The notes below the pieces were generated by a model. It saw only the letters and a list, made by a program, of their open reading frames with translations, had not been told where the DNA came from and made no database searches. The translations under genes were made by a program, and so were the position numbers. Positions 12,801 to 24,803 of a stretch of 64,000 bases of DNA are shown piece after piece (position 1 is the stretch's first letter; the number at the start of each line of letters is the position of its first letter). Source of the DNA: Sebastes aleutianus (Eukaryota; Chordata; Actinopteri; Perciformes; Sebastidae); assembly GCA_916700875.1 (NCBI GenBank), contig CAKAKS010000062.1, forward strand, positions 13,997,460 through 14,061,459, read 5' to 3'.

Positions 12801-15800
12801 TTGTGTAAGGGTTTCTGCTAGTTATGTTATTTTAAAATGGAATTTTCCATATTGCACTTGGATATCATGAACTCTTCCTACACCTGACTGGACAGATGCG
12901 CAACTCGCTGGGATTACATTGTTCTTTATGTCTAATTTTAAAAATGGAAAATCTTGGCAGCAGTTCTCTAAGATGTCAGCCCAAATCGTCCGCTGAATAA
13001 ATCTGAAGAGTAAAATGGGCCATAAATCCTGCATGTGCTATAGGCACATCGTCATCTGAATAACTTGTGTATTCTAGCAGCTGCATCAAATTCTACCTGC
13101 ATTAATTTGAAAGCAGACTGGAAATCAACAAGAACAAACTACAAAGAGCATGAATAGGAAAAAGTTATCTAGTTCTATGTCAGACTGCAAATGCTGTAAA
13201 GGAAGCTGGGGCTGGAACTCAGGGCGTTGTTTGCTTGTTGGTAGCCGGGGCCCAAGGTCAATAGTGGTGGTATTAAATTTAAACCAAATCATCAGTTGGA
13301 GATTTGCTCGGTTCTTTGGCTGATCTGAGCCATTTCACTTTGAGGGGGAAAGGGGAGTAATCTCTTTTTGCCGTACCTAATATGACAGTCTGAATATTGT
13401 AACCTGAAACCAGCCCTATAAGGTGTCCAACCATTTCATGGAGCTTTGACATTATACCGTGCATACCGAACGGTCCCTTGACTCAGCTGTGTGGATTCGA
13501 TGGTGAGAACCAGACACCCAGGACAGGATAGAGTAACAGCCTGCAGTTGGCACCGTGTGTTGGACGTCCGTCCTCCACCGGACGCCTTCAGCCTCCCAAT
13601 TTATAACACTGCATCAGCATGACCTGGACCCCTTTGCCCTGCTGCACATTCTACAGGCTGAGGCTGCAGACATGATGAGTCAGATTAGCACTGAGTGAGA
13701 TAAATGGTTAAGTGAAGAGTTTTCAGGGTGTTTTACATGCTACACTTTGCATTCAGTGGTTTCTGAGTAGGTTCAAAGCACCAGCCTTTTGTCAGGGCTT
13801 AGTTATGGAGGAAGTTAACTTGGGGCATGGGTATTAATAACTCACATGCCTGAGTTTAAAAGGCAGCTTTGCATTTTAGATATAGGCTAAGAAAAATCTG
13901 TGAGTCTGATCAGGATTCTTTGAGAACATGCTGTGTAGCTCTGGCTGCCGCTGAGCCTACAGCTTCACATGGCAGCACAGTCAGCCAGATAGCAGGCGTG
14001 TGTCTGTGAGGACCGGTTAAACGGGGCTATCGAAGTCTGGTCACGGTCCCCGCTTGGCTCCCTGACAACATGGACGAAAATAGGGGACGATGGCTAAGCA
14101 GAAAATGGAAGGCCTCTTTTCCCAGCTGCCCTCCTTCAGTCAAGCCCTTCTCTCGCTCTTGCCAGTGTTGTATTCCTACAAACTTACATCACTATAACAT
14201 ACAAGCATGTTTTCTTTCGGGCCCTTTGTATCTGACGAGTAGTTCAATCAGGTCTTTGTTGTTTGTGAAAAAAAATTGACATCTCCAAATAGCTTGTTTT
14301 GTCCTATCAAAGGGCCAAACCTTCAAAATAAGCTTTTAATATCCTAAAAGACTAAGAAAGCCAACAAATGTTCACATTTGAGGAGTCGGAACCAGAGCTT
14401 TTGCTTACAAAAATCTTTAAAAGTAGAGCTGCAAGGATTAATTGATTAATTGTCAACTATTAAATTAATCAGCAACTATTTTGATAAGCGATTGAGTCAT
14501 TTTTTTAAAGAAAAAAAGTCAAAAAATCATCTGATCTTAAATATGAATATTTTCTGGTATCTTTACTCCTCTGACAGTAAACTGAATATCTTTTAAATTG
14601 TGGACAAAACAAGGCATTTGAGGATGTCATCTTGGGCTTTGGGAAACACTGATCGACATTTTTCACCATTTTCTATCATTTTATTGGCCAAACAGCTAAT
14701 CGATTAATCGAGAAAATAATCAACAATGAAAATAATCATTAGTTGCAGACCTACTTTAAATAGAAATTGATCAAAATAGTTGCAGATTTAATTTTCTGAT
14801 CTCTAAGGGAGATTACACATGGTAAACAATTTGATTAACCCTAGGATTTTTTGATTTTTGATTTTATTGATCATGTTATGAAAAAGCTCCTGCAGCAACA
14901 CTAACTCTACAGTCCTCACGAATGAGGGAACTTAAAGTTGTTGCAAATATGCAATACATCACTATCAAAGAGCTATTAACAAGTGAGGATCGCTGTCTTG
15001 ATGTGACAAACCACACACGGCTTCCTCTTGATGACCAGATTATGAGGTGTTGTTGGTGACTATTTATCTGCTTTAACTGAACAAAAACTCTGCCAGGATA
15101 CCGTCAGTTTTGTGTTTTTGATCCCATCCTCGTCCTCCTCCTGCACAGGACCACAGAGCAGCAGCAGCGTTTCCACGAGATCTGCGGTAACCTGGTGAAG
15201 ACCCAGCGTCGGATGGTGGGCTGGTGGAAGCGTCTCTGCGCCCTCAAGGAGGAGAAGCCCAAAATGGTAAATTACAATATAAAAGTGTTATCTGACTCTC
15301 TCCCACCCACACAGCTTGATCTGTCACTAAAAGTTGTCCATTACATGCTGCAGACATCAGAGAGCTGAGAGCTGTCTGCAGTGCTGCATGAACTGCAGTA
15401 AATGGAGTTTTCCTATCGGTTTGTTACAATGGTGAGCTTTCTCTGTGCTCCAGATAAAAATATCCTCAGCTGATTTGGCTTTGCTGCTCCACTTAGCAGA
15501 CCTCAAACTGGGTTACAGGCTGTGATAACCGGGTTTTTCACAGCATGCTTTAACACCGTTAGACGCCCTGTTAAATCACATTCTTTAATTGAACGCTTTG
15601 TTGGTCTCTTCAAAATGACACCATATATTCTGCTGATAAAAATTAAGTTATGTTGCAATACATGTGAGGGATGATTCTGCTCTGTGTACAGTCAGGATGC
15701 AGTTTGTGTGTTTAGTAGCTGAACCGCTGTGGGTTGAATGTAATGTGACCTTCCTGCTCTCCACAGTACTTTGCCTCCGTGATCAGCAGCTTGCTGGCAG

Positions 15801-18800
15801 TGGCCTGGATCGGACAGCAGGTGCACAACCTGTTCCTCACCTACCTGATTGGTGAGTATATTACAACATGTAGTAATTGCAACTACATTTATTAAAATCC
15901 TCCTCGGTCGGTCGACTCCTTTTCTGGATTGGCATTATTACAAATATGTTTGAATGGAATAACAATGATCTTATTTCATACAGCCCATCTAAAAGCAGAT
16001 GTATTTGACAGTTGAGGAGCTTGAAATGTTGATGCAGTGTAGCGTTAGATGTGCGAGGCCTGACCTTTGACCTAAATATATTCCAACTAGGGCTGTTAAT
16101 CGATTAAAATATTTAATAGCGATTAATCACATTGTCTATAGTTCATTGTGATTAATTGCAAATTAATCACATTTTGTATCTGTTCAAAATATACCTTAAA
16201 AGGGAGATTTGTCAAGTATTTAGTACTTTTATCAACATGGGAGTGAACAAATATGCTTACTTTATGCAAATGTGTATATATTTATTACTGGAAATCAATT
16301 ACCAACACAAAACAATGACAAATATTGTCCAGAAACCCTCACAGGTACTGCATTTAGCATTAGAAAATATGCTCAAATCACAACATGGCAAACTCAAGCC
16401 CAACAGGCAACAACAGTTGTCAGTGTGCTGACTTGACTATGACTTGTCTGAAACTGCATGTGATTATCATAAAGTGGGCATCTATGTAAAGGGGAAACTT
16501 GTGGGTACCCATAGAACCCATTTTCATTCACATATCTTGAGGTCAGAGGTCAAGAAACCCCTTTGAAAATTGCCGGAACTTGGCTTAAGTTTGGAGCGTT
16601 ATTTAGCCTCCTTTGAGTCAAGCGAAGTATGACATGGTTACCAATGGATTCTTTAGGTTTTGTAGTTTCACATGATACCAGTATCTTCACTCTAGCTTTA
16701 AAACTGAGACAGCTACAACCTTGGAAAGATTGATTGCATTAACGCCAGTTTTTCTTCGTCAAAGTCTAGCGCAAGTTTGGAGAGATAATTAACCTCCTTC
16801 ATGACAAGCTAGTATGACATGGTTGGTACCAATGGATTCCTTGGGTTTTCCAGTTTAGTAGTACAAGTATCTTCACTCTATCATTTAAACTGAGCCCGAT
16901 ATACCTCCCCAAAAAAATGATTGCGTTAAAGACTTTAATGGCATTAACACAAACTTTGACAGGCCTACCTAATTCCAACATATGTAGTGAACATTTGAGG
17001 CATCAGGTGCTAAGTTTCATTCACAAAAAGGTAAATAAAAAATTGTATGGATTTTTTTTTAGCTGCATTGACTGAATGTGTACATTTACTCTTTAAATGT
17101 GGCTGCTGTGATGCACTACAGATCTGAAACAGGAAGTCATAGTAGGTGTTGTCTTCGTCAGCTGCTAGTCATCAGATGTTCTGCTTGTGAAGGGATTTTA
17201 AATGCATTTAAAGCCTTCAGTGGCAGCTGTTTTGCTTGTATGTTGTAACTCTGGGGTTGAAAATCTGCAGTACCCCTGCGGTGGAAAGCCCCCCTCCGCC
17301 CCATCACATGAGCCCTGCCCATAACTACCAGGCTTCCTGGTAATGTGACTCAGAAGTGCAGCAGTAATGTAGATCAATATCTGGTTATTTATCCCTTCAG
17401 TCTTTACTGCAAATTGAGACCAAACTGGGAGGAAAAGTGCAGTGAAACTTGAAATATCGGTCCCTCGGGTAAAACACTCCAATCAGCCTTATAGCTGCAC
17501 AGCGGTGCCTCGGGGAAAGTGACAGTTGGTGAATCAGCAGCTCTGCCGGCTGTGTGGGAGCCAACCATCACTTATATATGCCGAGACATGTCAAGGTTTC
17601 ATCTGACAGGAAAACCATGAAATGACTTCAGAGGTCGCATGACTCTGAAACAACAAAGAATTCTTTATTTTAATCTCAGATCAAGTTGCCCTTGAGGCTC
17701 ACAAGCTGCATTCATGTTTCTAGGACTTAATCACACAATCTATAATACCCTTTGTATTTTTATAATGCTGTCTGAACACATCAAGCCGCCCTCGTTCGAA
17801 AAAACAAGAACTCACAAGTTTCTTTTTAAAGGCAGCAATTTGGGACTCCCACAAGTCCGAGCATCTCTGGAGCTACTAAAAATACAAATGTCTGTGTGGA
17901 ATGCACATCTGTAAACATTTTAGTTTTGGTGTGCTGAGCTTTTGGTATAAGGTATTTGTTGAGATTATACTCATTTAAACCAGACTGTCAATTTATTTTG
18001 AATGTATAATAGGGATGGGCATTTCAAGCAAAAATCTATTTGATAATCATTGGGAAGTATTCGATCTTTCTTCAAAGATCAAGGTTGTGAACCACATCAG
18101 TATAGTGTATTATATATGACCCCTGTGTCACCGCCTACTACCTGCTCTGCGATATAATGTTTTACTAAGTGTTTGAATTTACTATTTTACTTTATTTTTT
18201 TTTTAATTGACATAAAAACGGTCAAGAATTATTTTTTTTTTTTTTTTTTTCCAGATGACTTTAGAAGTCTGGATTAAATGCTCATTAGGACTATCTGCAC
18301 GATGTGTTAAAGATGTTATATTTACCATTAGGGTTGGGCAAAATGATATATATATATCGTCAAAACAATATAAAAATGTTTATTGGATATATTTTTATTA
18401 TATCGTTTCTATCGTTGTATAGGATAGGCCTATGTTTCTTTCTTTTTTCTTTATAATTTCACTTAAAACTGTTCTAAAGTTCTTAAAAATAGAAAATACT
18501 CAGTACTTTTAATTTGTCATGTATTTAATTTAAGGAGTATACAAAATAGGCTTTACTAATGTGGTTATTCCATATACACTTATTTATTGACTTACCAGAA
18601 AACATGCCATATCATGATATATATATCGTTATCAAGAAATGAAATTACCTGTATTGTGATAGAAGATTTTGGTCATATCACACAGCCCTATTAACCATCT
18701 ATCAAACTAACCCTGTCAATACAATAACGTGTATTCCTGAGCATTTTGGTTTTAAATGCATATTTTTTTATATCAGTGGCCACGTGGTCAGACCACATGA

Positions 18801-18982
18801 TTAAAAGCTCAACTTGTTGCTCCCCTAAGCTGCTGACACCTTCATGTTTTTCTTCCTCTGCAGTGAGCTTCCTGCTGCTGCTGCCGGGCCTGAACCAGCA
18901 CGGCGTCATCACTAAGTACGCATCCATGGCCAAGAGGGAGATCAACAAACTGCTCAAACAGAAGGAGAAGAAGAACGAGTAG
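9817..18982 (+). CDS. arl6ip1: ADP-ribosylation factor-like 6 interacting protein 1
   Basis: ER membrane-shaping protein with reticulon-like hydrophobic hairpins. Six coding exons: 9817-9852, 11752-11885, 12582-12701, 15149-15266, 15767-15851 and 18864-18982. Total is 612 bases, 203 codons plus stop, the same length as human ARL6IP1. Sequence follows the family closely: MAESDNKSANML start, LEEQLQGWGEV, IYYLDPSVL, CLADYLVP, TTEQQQRFHEIC, LVKTQRRMVGWWKRL, GQQVHNL, LLLPGLNQHG and AKREINKLLKQKEKKNE end. Hydrophobic segments lie near residues 40-60, 62-85, 130-150 and 153-175, forming two hairpins; the Lys-rich C-terminus faces the cytosol. Exon 1 donor is CTA/GTGAGT with non-consensus exon bases. 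Intron 1 carries the higher-order minisatellite and intron 5 several hAT-like MITEs. A poly(A) signal AATAAA follows near 19056 and another at 19872. Confidence 0.98.
10385..11500 (+). repeat. A/B higher-order minisatellite in arl6ip1 intron 1
   Basis: Eight copies of a roughly 128-137-base unit are anchored by TTTTGTATTGCAG, whose final G falls at 10523, 10651, 10786, 10914, 11051, 11179, 11312 and 11480. Spacings are 128, 135, 128, 137, 128, 133 and 168. Two unit types alternate: A has GCAGAAGTG, CTTAAATAAA, ATCTAAATATAGAGC; B has GCAGATGTG, CTTAAGTAAA, ATCGAAATATATA. The true repeat is thus an AB dimer of about 263 bases present three times, with diverged edge units at 10385 and 11313-11500. 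The (TA)n stretch in B varies in length. Confidence 0.93.
14415..14761. mobile_element. hAT-like MITE in arl6ip1 intron 4
   Basis: Inverted ends TAGAGCTGCAA and TTGCAGACCTA enclose an AT-rich body with GATTAATTGATTAATTG. Flanks CTTTAAAA (14415-14422) and CTTTAAAT (14754-14761) form an 8-base target duplication with one mismatch, as expected for hAT elements. Related sequence occurs at about 27003-27320 and 52645-52735. Confidence 0.65.
16080..16979. mobile_element. hAT-like MITE family X, full copy in arl6ip1 intron 5
   Basis: A perfect 8-base target duplication ATTCCAAC flanks the element (16080-16087 and 16972-16979). Ends are TAGGGCTGTTAATCGATTAA and, at the right, TTTGACAGGCCTACCTA, forming short imperfect inverted repeats. 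The 8-base duplication and TAGGGCTGT-type end are hAT hallmarks. No transposase is encoded. Other copies: 28855-29190, 50875-51365, 59734-60339, plus a 29-base scrap at 24712-24740. Confidence 0.85.
18321..18698. mobile_element. hAT-like MITE in arl6ip1 intron 5
   Basis: Ends are TAGGGTTGGGCAAAATGATA and CACACAGCCCTA, flanked by TTTACCAT and TTAACCAT, an 8-base duplication with one mismatch. The interior is rich in ATATATATCG. It lies 165 bases before the last arl6ip1 exon. Confidence 0.6.
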
Positions 18983-19054
18983 ATGGAAGTGTGGAAGGGA
19001 ATCCCTTAAAAGAAGAACCACGACACAAAATGGAAGGTGGAAGGAAGTTGTTTT

Positions 19055-19062
19055 GAATAAAA
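19055..19062 (+). terminator. candidate proximal poly(A) signal of arl6ip1
   Basis: An AATAAA hexamer lies about 75 bases after the arl6ip1 stop codon; a second (AATAAA at 19872-19877, followed by a GT/T-rich stretch) would give a longer 3' UTR. Which one is used cannot be told from the sequence. Confidence 0.5.
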
Positions 19063-21542
19063 GCGAGTGGAGAGCAAAAAAGAGCCTCCTGCTTCCTCGG
19101 TCTCTGCTGCAGAGCAAGACACACTTTTTTTTTTTTTTTCACACATTGGATAAGTTTCATTTCTCTCTCTCCCACCCTTTGATATTTAAACCTCATCACC
19201 CACTTATTTTCTTTTGAGTTTGTCTGCCATGCATGCAGCCACTACATGAAGGTTATCTGATATTGTCACATGTTCATAAACAGCACTGAAATACTCAACA
19301 CACACACGTACACACAGCTGAAACCTCCATTCTGTTTCTTAGTAAAGTGTGCTTCATTTTAAGATGTCGGTTATGCTTTTAAGCCATTCCCTCTACTTAG
19401 ACAAAGTGACTACTGAGCAGTTTTGTAGCATTACTGCATCATTTTAACCCTCATAGATTCCTCACATTATTATTATTTTTTTTCAAGACAGTTTTTGTCT
19501 CATAAGGACAGGTCATGTAAATTTTACCTCCTTTTGCTTATTCTGCTTTGGTTGTATTTAAAAATAACGCTGAAACAAAACTGGATCTAAAGCTGAGCTC
19601 ATCAGGAGTAAAACTGTTTCTAGATACTGCTGTACCGCTGCTAGCTGGACTCTGGTCTATTAGCTCTTCTATCGAACCCCACAGTGTTACTGGTGTGGGC
19701 TGTCTCTGTGTAAATAGGCCTACATGTATATCTCTGTCCCTGTCCCTGTCAGTCCTGCTCTTCTCTGTTCTTGTTATTTATGTGTTCTTTCCTCCTCAAT
19801 CTCATCATTTCTGGTTCGTTTACCGTCTTTCAACTCATTTCATTATTTGTCTTTGAGTTCTTTACGAAAATGAATAAAGTTTGATTTAAATGAATTTTCA
19901 CGGTCCAATTGTAGGTTTGTGTGTCTTGGTTTGATTTCGATGACTGCAGTTGTAATGGCAGATTTTATTGGCGTTAATTCAGAGGTTAGTCAGTGGTCAG
20001 GTCATTAATATTGAAACTGTTCATCCCCTGAAGAGTAGGAATGTGCTCAGTGAATTTCACGATAATCAGCCCATTAGATTGAATGTGTTTAGTGTGGAAA
20101 TCTTGACCTGGCCATCACCCTTATAGCTGATATAATCACTTCTTTTGGATGGATCAAGTTGGATCAATGTGTGGACTGAAACTGGCAGAAAATAGAGGAA
20201 ACTTACTTATTCAATTTCGTATCAAAGGTCATTTTGGGTAAACAGGAGATAGACTTTATATTAATTCCTTTTTTTGTCTGATGAGGATTTTAGATTAACC
20301 CAAATAGATTTTTTTAGATTAAGATTGTATAAGCCATATATCTCTAAAACCACTGACTGGGGACTCATCACTTTCTGATTTTTTTTTTTTTTTTTTATCA
20401 ATCTATAAAACACACCAATCCAAAGGTTAACATGTTAAATAGGAGAACACTCATTTCCAACATCCCAAGATGCTAAAAGACTTAAAACCATGTGACATCG
20501 GTGCAAACTAAAATAATACAACAAAAACATTGATAGCCCAAGTATAACTTAATTTAAGACCTGTCACTTTACTTACAGACTGGTTGACTTTGTTCCTCAA
20601 TGTGTTATAGCACAAGACTATACAACCACTTCGAACACGTTGCCTTGGTCCAATCATTCTCTGGTTGCTTTTCTTTTCCTCTCTCAGGCTGGTCTTTAAA
20701 TGTATTTCTAATTTCTGCTCCGTATCTTCCCAGGTTGTTTCCCTCCAGGGCTGTTCCCGGCTGTTCACAGCAAATTCTTAGAGGAAGATTTCTGGTAACA
20801 TGCCAGACTGAACATTCACTGTAATCTGCTGCAAATCTGACACACACCCTGCAGTTAAAATGTAATTTAAATGATTATCACAGATATTCACTGAGTTGTA
20901 TTACTGAGAGGAAATCAGATCATCTATTGAAGTGAGACAATCAAGGACTTTTACTAATGAGCCAGTTTTAACTCCATTACAATGTTCATCCTTTTAGTAA
21001 AACACCATTGAACCAGACGGGGGTCATGGAAGGGTCATATACGTATGGGCTATTCTTTTTTCTGACAAAGTTTGCATATCTCTGCAGCTATATAAACTAC
21101 AATGGGATGCCAAAACAAAAAATAACTTGTTTGGTTAAATAAATCCAGTTTGATTTCAGATTCAGATTTTTTACGTTGACTCAAGACCGTGCTATGTATG
21201 GAGTACAAACTTCTCACTTTACCTTTATATACTTTATACTGTTTTACAAACTGTCACACCTCTGTGTGTCACAGAATTTACAAATGATGTTTGGTTTATC
21301 TGATTGTAATGACATAAATGGACAGTTTAAATAGTCATTTTGCTATTTGTGTCTGTACCATTTGTTCACTCTGAACGGTTGAACAGTCAGTATTGATCCT
21401 TCCTTTATATTTCTCAGGAAGATTGAACTGCAGTTCTCTGCTATGCCACAGAGGGGCAGTCTTTATCAACATTAGGTGAACCTGGAGAAACACTAGAAAC
21501 CTGCAGCTACTTTATTTATAGATTTCAGTCAACTAATCAACC

Positions 21543-22092
21543 TTAATGCTGCAGTAGAAATGGAGCAAATATGAATAACAAAGTTATTTTTATCAAACGT
21601 TCACTATATCCTGACAGTAGTGCATGAGACAGGTAATCTGAAAAAAATCATGTGCCTCTGTGTCATCCGGTGCTCCTAATGGCATCTGCAAGATTTCACA
21701 GACCGGAGGAAAACAACCAATCAGAACCGAGCTGGAGCCTGCTGTCTCTGAGCAGCTGTCAATCACTCGCAAACTCCAATCAAACGGTCAAACTAGGCAG
21801 CGCTGATCAAATATGAATCAATACTCTGTTACTGTAATGCCTATTTCTCTCGTCAAATGTTTTCAGAACCATCTTGTAGTGTACTGATTAGCTGTAAAAA
21901 TGAGAAGGTTTGTGACCCGGCAGCCATGTTGAGATCTCTTGAGGAAATACCAAGCACCGCCCAACAGCCAGAGCACAGCCAATAGGAACGCTCAATAGGA
22001 ACGCTCTCTCTGAAATTACCTGTGATTGGCCAAAGTCTCCCGTCACGGGTTGCCCAATGATGCCAAAAATATACAGCCTACTGCCACTTTAA
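21543..22092 (-). mobile_element. TTAA-flanked MITE, family 2, copy 1
   Basis: TTAA at both ends (21543-21546, 22089-22092) encloses an element matching 35464-36067 in reverse orientation over nearly its whole length (for example TGATTGGTTGTTTTCCTCCG, GACGGGAGACTTTG, TTGGCATCATTGGGC on the minus strand). Short inverted ends begin AG(C/T)..CAGTAGG. Noncoding. The 13-kb-spaced opposite copies could pair in principle. Confidence 0.8.
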
Positions 22093-22569
22093 GTGACTGA
22101 AACAAAAGTGTAATTTAATGATGGCACTTTAACAGTAACTACAATATGTACTGAATTACTTGGGACAACAGGGAGAAATTAATGGTCTCCCAGTCCATGA
22201 TTACAGTTTTTTTTTCAATTGTTAACACACTAAAATGACTAATAAAGCACAATTATTGAAACTGACACTCAGAGACCAAAACCTCAGCTCAAGTCTCCAA
22301 AACTCTAAACACATTTTCTGCTTTGCAACCAATTTGTAATTCAACATGGCACTTTTTTACAACACACTGCACATGGTTCTCTACATAAGACACAGGAATC
22401 TGACATAAAGTCACTTGTTTGTCATTTAAAAACACTACCATTCAAAATGACCCATGGACCAGTTGGCCAGTACACGTGCCACCTGGCCAAACACCTAATG
22501 GCTTGATTGTCGACTCATCAATACGGATGTAAGCATTACAAAAAGACCGCAGGTGAGTACCTATTGAGT

Positions 22570-22690
22570 ATTGGAGCGACTGTGGCTCAGAGGTAGACCA
22601 GGTCATCCGCCAATCGGAAGGTCGATCGTTCAATCCCCGGCTCACATGTTGAAGTGTCCTTGAGCAAGATACTTACATGCTCCCGAAGGC
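22570..22690 (+). mobile_element. tRNA-derived SINE fragment
   Basis: The body begins GAGCGACTGTGGCTCAGAGG, an A-box-like promoter, followed by GGTCGATCGTTCAATCCCC, a B-box-like motif, then TTGAAGTGTCCTTGAGCAAG, the conserved core of many fish tRNA-derived SINEs. The A- and B-box spacing fits an RNA polymerase III promoter. It is not a functional tRNA gene: no cloverleaf closes. Confidence 0.75.
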
Positions 22691-22756
22691 TGTGCCATTG
22701 GTGTGTGAATGAGTATTTAGATTAGGACTAGACTCTAAATCCTAATCTCTGCTCTG

Positions 22757-23692
22757 TTCAGAGCATATTTTACACCACTGTATACAGCCCATTTGTGGTC
22801 AAACTATAAAAAAGCAAGTTTACAGAGACTTCAGGTCGCATATAATGATGCAATGAGAATATTACTTAAAAGTCCAAGATGTTCCAGTGCAAGTGAAATG
22901 TTTGTGTCTGCATGCATAAATACTTTTCAAACTGTATTAAGAAATCTCATGTACAAATTTATATGCCGGTTTTATCACGCTGAGAATGACATAATCTTGC
23001 GGTTGCCTAACATCAGATTTAGCACTACACGGTACCAATCAGAGCTGTGGAGGCACTGGTATAGTTCTTTATACCCAGCCACCATTTGTATGTGGGTCCC
23101 ATGTGGGTAGTAAATGGGCTGAAAAATGGGCCCTATATGGGACTGCCCACGGGTTCCATAATGGCCCTATGGCAATTGCCCTTGTGGGTTTCATGCAGGA
23201 GTACACTGGGTGTTTTATGGGCCCAATCTGGGCAAAATAAACCAGCACCCATCTTGGCCCCAGGTTTAAGTTCTATGTGAGAACTACATGGCCAGAAATA
23301 TGGGTTGTAAGTGGGTTTGTACACAGTTTCCATGTTGGCCCCATGCACTAATTTCCCAGTAGTGACCCAACTAGGACCCACACGGGACCTACTTAGTTGA
23401 TCCAAGTGGGCCCCAGATAAGATGCCTATTTTGGGCCCATACCCACTTGGTACCCAGGTACCCCCAGCATAACCCATGTGGGGCCCACATAACCATGTTG
23501 GCTGGGTATGTAAGGCATGGATGTATGTATATATTCATATTAATATTTATATTTTTAATATCTTTTAATCATGACTTTTTATAGTGCTTCCTGTATTGTA
23601 TTATACATAATGAATTGTTTTTTTTTTGTTTTTTGTTTTTTCTTATCTGGACCTTGAGTCTACAATAAAGTTTGAATTGAATTGAATTGAAT
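22757..23692 (+). mobile_element. LINE 3' end (ORF2 C-terminus and tail), interrupted by a MITE
   Basis: An open frame around 22793-23070 encodes a reverse-transcriptase LINE C-terminal segment with motifs LQRLQVAYNDAMRILL, RNLMYKFICRFY and RYQSELWRHWY. It breaks at 23073, where a palindromic-ended element is inserted, and the LINE 3' UTR resumes at 23508, ending AATAAAGTTTGAATTGAATTG with an (ATTGA)n tail. The short tandem tail instead of poly(A) points to a CR1/L2/Rex1-type clade. It is 5'-truncated and cannot be active. Confidence 0.75.
23073..23507. mobile_element. palindromic-ended MITE nested in the LINE
   Basis: Perfect inverted ends ACCCAGCCA and TGGCTGGGT, with similarity continuing inward (ATGTGGGTCCC against ATGTGGGCCCC). 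The body is a patchwork of GGGCCC, TGGGCC and CCCAT words on both strands, which creates meaningless open frames of 64 and 114 codons. The LINE sequence joins smoothly across it (TTTAT / ATGTAAGG), so it inserted after the LINE. Confidence 0.75.
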
Positions 23693-23695
23693 AAA

Positions 23696-24231
23696 GTTTT
23701 TTTTAATTTTTTTTTTATTGAAGATAATTAATTTACAAACATTAAGGCATTGTAATCTAAACTCAATACTTCTAACACACAAGGCACAATTGGATAGGAA
23801 AGATAACTTAAATTATAAAAAAAAATGATATAATAACAAAAATAAAAGAGGGTAGAAAATAATTAAAGGAACAAAAAAAGAAATGCATAAATAAATAAAT
23901 AGATAAATAATAAGACTACACTCATCCGTAGTAGCTCTAGGGGTCATCATCATACATGTTCAGTTCTTCATAAGCTCTGAGGAGAGACTTTGCATGTTGT
24001 CCTTTCATTAGTCTTAAAGCACTGAGATGATTGTCCATGAGGTCCCTTTTGAAAATGGAAAAATAGGGGTTTCATTTTCCTCCATTTGGATGCATGGATG
24101 AAAAAATTTGCCAGCAGTATCAGATTGTTCAATATCAAGTCACTCTTAATGTCCTTCATGTTAATACCAAACACAATATTTTCTCTTGTGAGAGGAGCAA
24201 GTAGTTGGATTTTGGTTGTCGGAGACGACAA
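23696..24231 (-). mobile_element. minus-strand L1/Tx1-like LINE 3' end
   Basis: Reading the minus strand, an ORF2 C-terminal fragment contains NLILLANFFIHASKWRK, then after a one-base frameshift near 24046 a segment with ALRLMKGQHAKSLL and a stop at about 23938, followed by an A-rich tail (the T-run at 23696-23722). Poly(A) tailing and these motifs fit L1/Tx1-like LINEs. It is 5'-truncated and abuts the tail of the plus-strand LINE. Confidence 0.7.
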
Positions 24232-24536
24232 CGTTACTCGCTGCGGAGCCCCACAGGCTGAAGCAGCGGGGCTGAGGCAGGAAAAGCAAACACTAGGATC
24301 AGCAGTGATTCATGGAGAGACCTTCGTCTGGTCAACTAACATTACTGCCAAGCAGGTGAAATATAGAGTGATATTGTGGTTTAAGCTGACCTGTGTCGCC
24401 TCACTGTTTTGAGCGATGCTCGTTCATGTCTATTTAGAACGAGCAAGCGCGAGCCCGACGCTGACTTTCGTTGACTTAACGGCCACAGGTGTCGCTGTTA
24501 ACAAGCATTTCTGAAAGTTACAAACAGTCCCTTTAA
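24215..24536 (-). mobile_element. TTAA-type MITE, family 1, partial copy
   Basis: The right end CAGTCCCTTTAA and about 70 bases inward match, in reverse, the left part of the element at 6145-6572 (shared word GCTTGTTAACAG). The left boundary was not found, so the copy is partial or interrupted. Confidence 0.55.
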
Positions 24537-24795
24537 ATCTCAATCTTAGCAATTCATTTGATGGATAAATATTAGACATTATTTTTTAAATGGACTTCTT
24601 TTTTCTTGGGGCTTACAGGGTAAGTGATGTATTTAGATCTCCATTTCTTAATGTCTGAGTCTGAAAATAGTCGGATGATGTTGTTTCTGTTTGATCGTTT
24701 GAATTGAATAAAGTGGGCATGTCTGTAAAGGGGAAACTTAACTTTCCCCCCAACACCTGAACGCATCGCAGTTTTAAACGTGCATCCGTGCGTCA

Positions 24796-24803
24796 TGACG
24801 TCA
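24796..24803 (+). promoter_or_regulatory. palindromic CRE/ATF site in the srrm2 promoter
   Basis: A perfect TGACGTCA occurs within CGTCATGACGTCATCCGG, followed by an ETS-like CATCCGG. It lies about 200 bases upstream of a strong splice donor (25017/25018) in a CpG-bearing, unique stretch. Such sites are common in TATA-less housekeeping promoters. Its function is inferred. Confidence 0.55.

Larger units (their letters stand above)
18983..24795. other. arl6ip1-srrm2 intergenic region, repeat-rich
   Basis: Contains the arl6ip1 3' UTR to about 19.9 kb, then mostly mobile-element debris: a TTAA MITE (21543-22092), a tRNA-derived SINE (about 22570-22690), a plus-strand LINE 3' end with a nested MITE (about 22757-23692), a minus-strand LINE 3' end (about 23696-24230) and part of another MITE (to 24536). 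From 19.9 to 21.5 kb I recognise nothing. No gene is supported. Confidence 0.6.

Noticed and set aside
22570..22650. Possible tRNA gene
   Set aside because: A- and B-box-like motifs are present but no cloverleaf folds, and the SINE core follows.
23086..23477. Open frames of 64 (+) and 114 (-) codons
   Set aside because: They lie wholly in a palindromic-ended MITE and repeat GGGCCC words.
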